A DNA stretch of 7,474 nucleotides from Clostridia bacterium (GTDB lineage: Bacteria; Bacillota; Clostridia; Oscillospirales; CAG-382). Of this stretch, positions 5,189-7,474 are shown in pieces (positions within the stretch are counted from its first letter, which is position 1; the number at the start of each line of letters is the position of its first letter). The notes below the pieces were generated by a model. That model made no database searches, was not told the origin of the DNA, and saw only the letters and a program-made list of their open reading frames with translations. Location: contig JAGADB010000038.1 in NCBI GenBank assembly GCA_017613815.1, positions 1 through 7,474 on the forward strand. The letters run 5' to 3'. The position numbers and the translations under genes are program-made.

Positions 5189-5912
5189 ATTTTTAAGGGA
5201 AGCAAGAAAAACGGCGTCCGACGCAATTTTTGCAAAGAACTGCATACTTTGCGCAAACAGAACGGACGGAAACCCGGTATGTAAGAGCTGTGATAAACTG
5301 CTTGACGGAGATTTGCTTAAAAATCCGATAGCAACATTCAAAACGCAGAACGGGGACATAATAAAATGCGCGTCGCTTTATAATTATAATACCGTCGGCG
5401 ATACGCTCAAAAGATTTCTGTTTTTTATAAAACAGACGTATAACGGGGACGCGCTCGACTATGCGGCGAAAAAGTTTTCGTACCCGCTCGGCATGCTTGC
5501 GCTTCCCGAGAACACCGTGATAGTGAACGTGCCGAGAAGCACGGAAAACTACGATAAATACGGCTTTGACCAGACGTACGAGTTTTCGAGAAGAGTAAAA
5601 TACTATTGCGGTAAAAAGTATATTTATTCCAATCTGCTGAAAAGAAAGCGCGGCACAAAGGAGCAGAAAAAGCTTTCCGGCGCCGACAGAAAAATAAACG
5701 CGTCAGGCAGCATCGAAATAAGGAAAATAAACCTCTTTGTTTTGAAGAAACGGCTTGAAAGGCTGAAAAAGGACAATCCCGATATACTTATAGCCGACGA
5801 TATGATAACGACGGGTTCCAGCGTCGAGGAATGCGTAAACGTAATAAGAACGGTTTTTCCGAAGTCAGAGATATTTGCCGCAAGTCTTGCGAGAAACGAT
5901 ATAGAATATTAA
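5181..5912 (+). CDS. comF: ComF-family phosphoribosyltransferase-like protein
   Basis: This protein belongs to the ComFC/GntX family (COG1040), cytoplasmic and needed for natural transformation where it has been studied; the reaction, if any, is not settled. The 243-aa product has an N-terminal four-cysteine zinc site (C21, C24, C34, C37, as CILC and CKSC) and a type I phosphoribosyltransferase domain. The PRPP-binding loop is ILIADDMITTGSSVEEC (203-219); other family marks are VPRSTENYDKYGFDQ (118-132) and LSGADRKIN (166-174). The ATG at 5181 lies inside the end of lexA (8-nt overlap) with only a weak AGGT before it, so translation is probably coupled to lexA. It may therefore be SOS-induced. 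Whether the organism is competent cannot be judged from this window. The usual partner ComFA helicase is not adjacent. Confidence 0.92.
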   Translation: MLRFLREARKTASDAIFAKNCILCANRTDGNPVCKSCDKLLDGDLLKNPIATFKTQNGDIIKCASLYNYNTVGDTLKRFLFFIKQTYNGDALDYAAKKFSYPLGMLALPENTVIVNVPRSTENYDKYGFDQTYEFSRRVKYYCGKKYIYSNLLKRKRGTKEQKKLSGADRKINASGSIEIRKINLFVLKKRLERLKKDNPDILIADDMITTGSSVEECVNVIRTVFPKSEIFAASLARNDIEY

Positions 5913-5929
5913 ATCCGAGGGGAAAAAGT

Positions 5930-7474
5930 ATGACACCTAAAAAAACGCCCGAAATAAAAAAGAATAACCCGAAAAGCAAATCAAATCAGACGGAAAACAG
6001 CCGTAAGAACGAGAATCTGCGTCTGAAAGAGGAGATAAAAACGCTTAAAAATAAAAATTATGAAAATACGTTTTCATATAATTTTATGCCGTTTATAATC
6101 TTCTTTTTGGGCGTTTTTGTCGCGATATGCTTTATAATACCCGATTATATGGGAGTGCTCGGAGGAGCTGCAAACGTGCTTAAGGGACTGCTCTCCGTCG
6201 GCGCGCCGTTTGTGTCGGTGTGCATGATCGTTCACTCGTTTTTCTGGAAAAACGACGTAAAAAATAACAGACTCAACGTAAAATTCGTGATAAATACACT
6301 TCTCGTGCTCAACGTCTCGGCGGTAACGCACCTGTTCTATATAGACTCGTTCGAAAAAACCTACGGCAAACTCAATTTCTTCGTCGGTGAAAACAGCCTG
6401 TACGCGATCGGACAAAACTATGACGGCGGCGGCGCGATAGGCGGAGCGGTTGCGGGATTTTTGCACGGCTTTATGAATTTCGGCGCCTGGATAGTGCTGT
6501 TTTTCTCGCTCGTCATACTCACTTTTGCAATTCTGAATATCATGCCCGCCGATATGATAGCGTTTGTCGGCAATAAATTCAAAGAATGGGCGTATAACGC
6601 AAAACTTCAGCGTAAACAGCGCCTTGAAAGACCGGTTAATACGGAAAAAGAAGATTTTGAAGACAAAGAAAACGCGGATTCAGACGAAAATAAGCCCGGA
6701 AAGCGTAAAAAACCGTATCTTCTCGGACTCGGCGATAAAAAAGAGGATGAAAATAAGGAAGAAACAAAGGGCGAAGACGTAAAAGAGGAAACGGACGAAG
6801 CCGAAAAGAAAATAGATATAAACGATACGCCCGAAATATCGCCCGACGCGCTTAAAATGGCGACGGGAGATATGAGCGCGGCGGCAAACGCCGTAGCTAT
6901 TGCGCCCGATAAGGATATTTTCAACGGAATAAAGGATAAAATAAAGTTCTATAACAGCCCGAAGCCCGAGCAGAGCACCGATAAAAAAGAGATAAATCTC
7001 GCCGATATCTTTACGGAAGACGCGGTTATTGCGTCGGCGGGCGTTACCGCAAGCACGTCGGACGTGCTGCCGGACGGCGCAAAGATAGAGGGCTTAATAA
7101 GCGAAATAAACAGCGGAAGTGAATTTGAAGGCGAAAAGGAAAATATCAGCGTGCTGCGTAAGCCGTCTTACGCCGAAACCTATAAATTCCCGCCGATAAG
7201 TTATCTTAAAGAGGACCCCAATCCCGCGACCTTCATGGTTACCGACGAACTTAAACAGACGTCGGTAAAACTCGTCGAAACTCTTGCAAACTTCGGAGTT
7301 AAGACCAAGATAACAAATATATGCTGCGGACCTACCGTAACGAGATACGAGCTTCAGCCGGAGGTCGGAGTCAGGGTAAAATCCATCCAGAACCTGTCCG
7401 ACGACATAGCGCTTCACCTCGCGGCGGCGGGCGTAAGAATAGAAGCGCCGATACCGGGCAAAGAGGCGGTCGGA
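5930..7474 (+). CDS. ftsK: FtsK/SpoIIIE DNA translocase, N-terminal part (runs off window)
   Basis: These proteins are hexameric septal ATPases that pump double-stranded DNA through closing septa. The 515 codons visible start at ATG 5930, 7 nt after GAGGGG, and stay open to the last base. Residues 1-48 are a charged cytoplasmic N terminus. A four-helix membrane domain follows at about 52-70, 84-105, 118-138 and 182-207. Next is a long acidic, Lys/Glu-rich linker (about 220-415). The motor's alpha domain begins near KFPPISYL (419-426) and includes GPTVTRYELQPEVGVRV (467-483), NLSDDIALHLAAAGVRIEAP (488-507) and IPGKEAVG at the edge. The Walker A and B motifs and the gamma domain lie beyond the window. 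Whether it is the division form (FtsK) or the sporulation form (SpoIIIE) cannot be told from this part. It lies 17 nt after comF, presumably in the lexA operon. Confidence 0.95.
   Translation, partial: MTPKKTPEIKKNNPKSKSNQTENSRKNENLRLKEEIKTLKNKNYENTFSYNFMPFIIFFLGVFVAICFIIPDYMGVLGGAANVLKGLLSVGAPFVSVCMIVHSFFWKNDVKNNRLNVKFVINTLLVLNVSAVTHLFYIDSFEKTYGKLNFFVGENSLYAIGQNYDGGGAIGGAVAGFLHGFMNFGAWIVLFFSLVILTFAILNIMPADMIAFVGNKFKEWAYNAKLQRKQRLERPVNTEKEDFEDKENADSDENKPGKRKKPYLLGLGDKKEDENKEETKGEDVKEETDEAEKKIDINDTPEISPDALKMATGDMSAAANAVAIAPDKDIFNGIKDKIKFYNSPKPEQSTDKKEINLADIFTEDAVIASAGVTASTSDVLPDGAKIEGLISEINSGSEFEGEKENISVLRKPSYAETYKFPPISYLKEDPNPATFMVTDELKQTSVKLVETLANFGVKTKITNICCGPTVTRYELQPEVGVRVKSIQNLSDDIALHLAAAGVRIEAPIPGKEAVG

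Noticed and set aside
4736..5359. Minus-strand 207-codon frame opposite lexA and comF
   Set aside because: It overlaps the LexA catalytic domain and the comF zinc site; nothing in it resembles a protein family.
6074..7417. Short frames on both strands within ftsK (6074-6466 -, 6564-6782 +, 6607-6924 -, 7094-7417 -)
   Set aside because: All lie inside the continuous FtsK/SpoIIIE frame (5930-7474) and come from the Lys/Glu-rich linker or other shadow reading.
1..7474. CRISPR arrays, insertion sequences, tRNA genes, phage or toxin-antitoxin modules
   Set aside because: I looked for spaced direct repeats, terminal inverted repeats, cloverleaf folds and transposase-like motifs by eye and saw none; gene packing is tight and all on one strand.

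Overview
The window is a stretch of ordinary chromosomal housekeeping DNA from what looks like a low-to-mid-GC Firmicute, most likely an uncultured member of the Clostridia. The evidence is the infC-rpmI-rplT order behind an attenuated leader, the YmdB, LexA, ComF and FtsK/SpoIIIE family proteins, strong purine-rich Shine-Dalgarno sites, consensus sigma-A promoters, and a DUF5711-like membrane protein of a kind I associate with Clostridia. All eight genes with a visible stop end at TAA, TAG or TGA, which fits the standard bacterial code. Isoleucine is written mostly as ATA (15 of 15 in lexA). The lineage call is inference from gene content and style, not from a search.

Layout, all on the + strand. 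(1) 1-67: tail of an unidentified gene. (2) 86-1563: a translation operon with a sigma-A promoter (86-114), a structured leader of about 160 nt that looks like the L20-type infC leader and ends in an attenuator (211-240), then infC (with a probable AUA start codon at 284), rpmI (TTG start at 927) and rplT, closed by a strong intrinsic terminator (1535-1563). (3) 1567-4471: a second unit with its own extended -10 promoter, encoding a YabB/TrmN6-type tRNA adenine methyltransferase, a single-pass membrane protein with a probable beta-propeller ectodomain (DUF5711-like), and a YmdB-type metallophosphoesterase, possibly closed by a weak AT-rich terminator. (4) 4493-7474: an apparent SOS unit. A LexA-box-like element overlaps the -35 of a promoter that drives lexA. 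comF overlaps the end of lexA by 8 nt, and an FtsK/SpoIIIE DNA translocase follows after 17 nt and runs off the window before its ATPase motifs.

How the parts work together: the first operon makes initiation factor IF3 and large-subunit proteins L35 and L20, and the leader plus the non-AUG start suggest two separate feedback loops, L20 acting on transcription and IF3 on its own translation. The last unit would place a phosphoribosyltransferase-like competence protein and a DNA pump under LexA autoregulation. I found no mobile element, CRISPR array, tRNA or rRNA, and no strong case for a new system. The points most worth a second look are the infC AUA start, the possible leader ORF through the attenuator, the lexA-comF-ftsK SOS operon, and a possible frameshifted tail of the tRNA methyltransferase gene.
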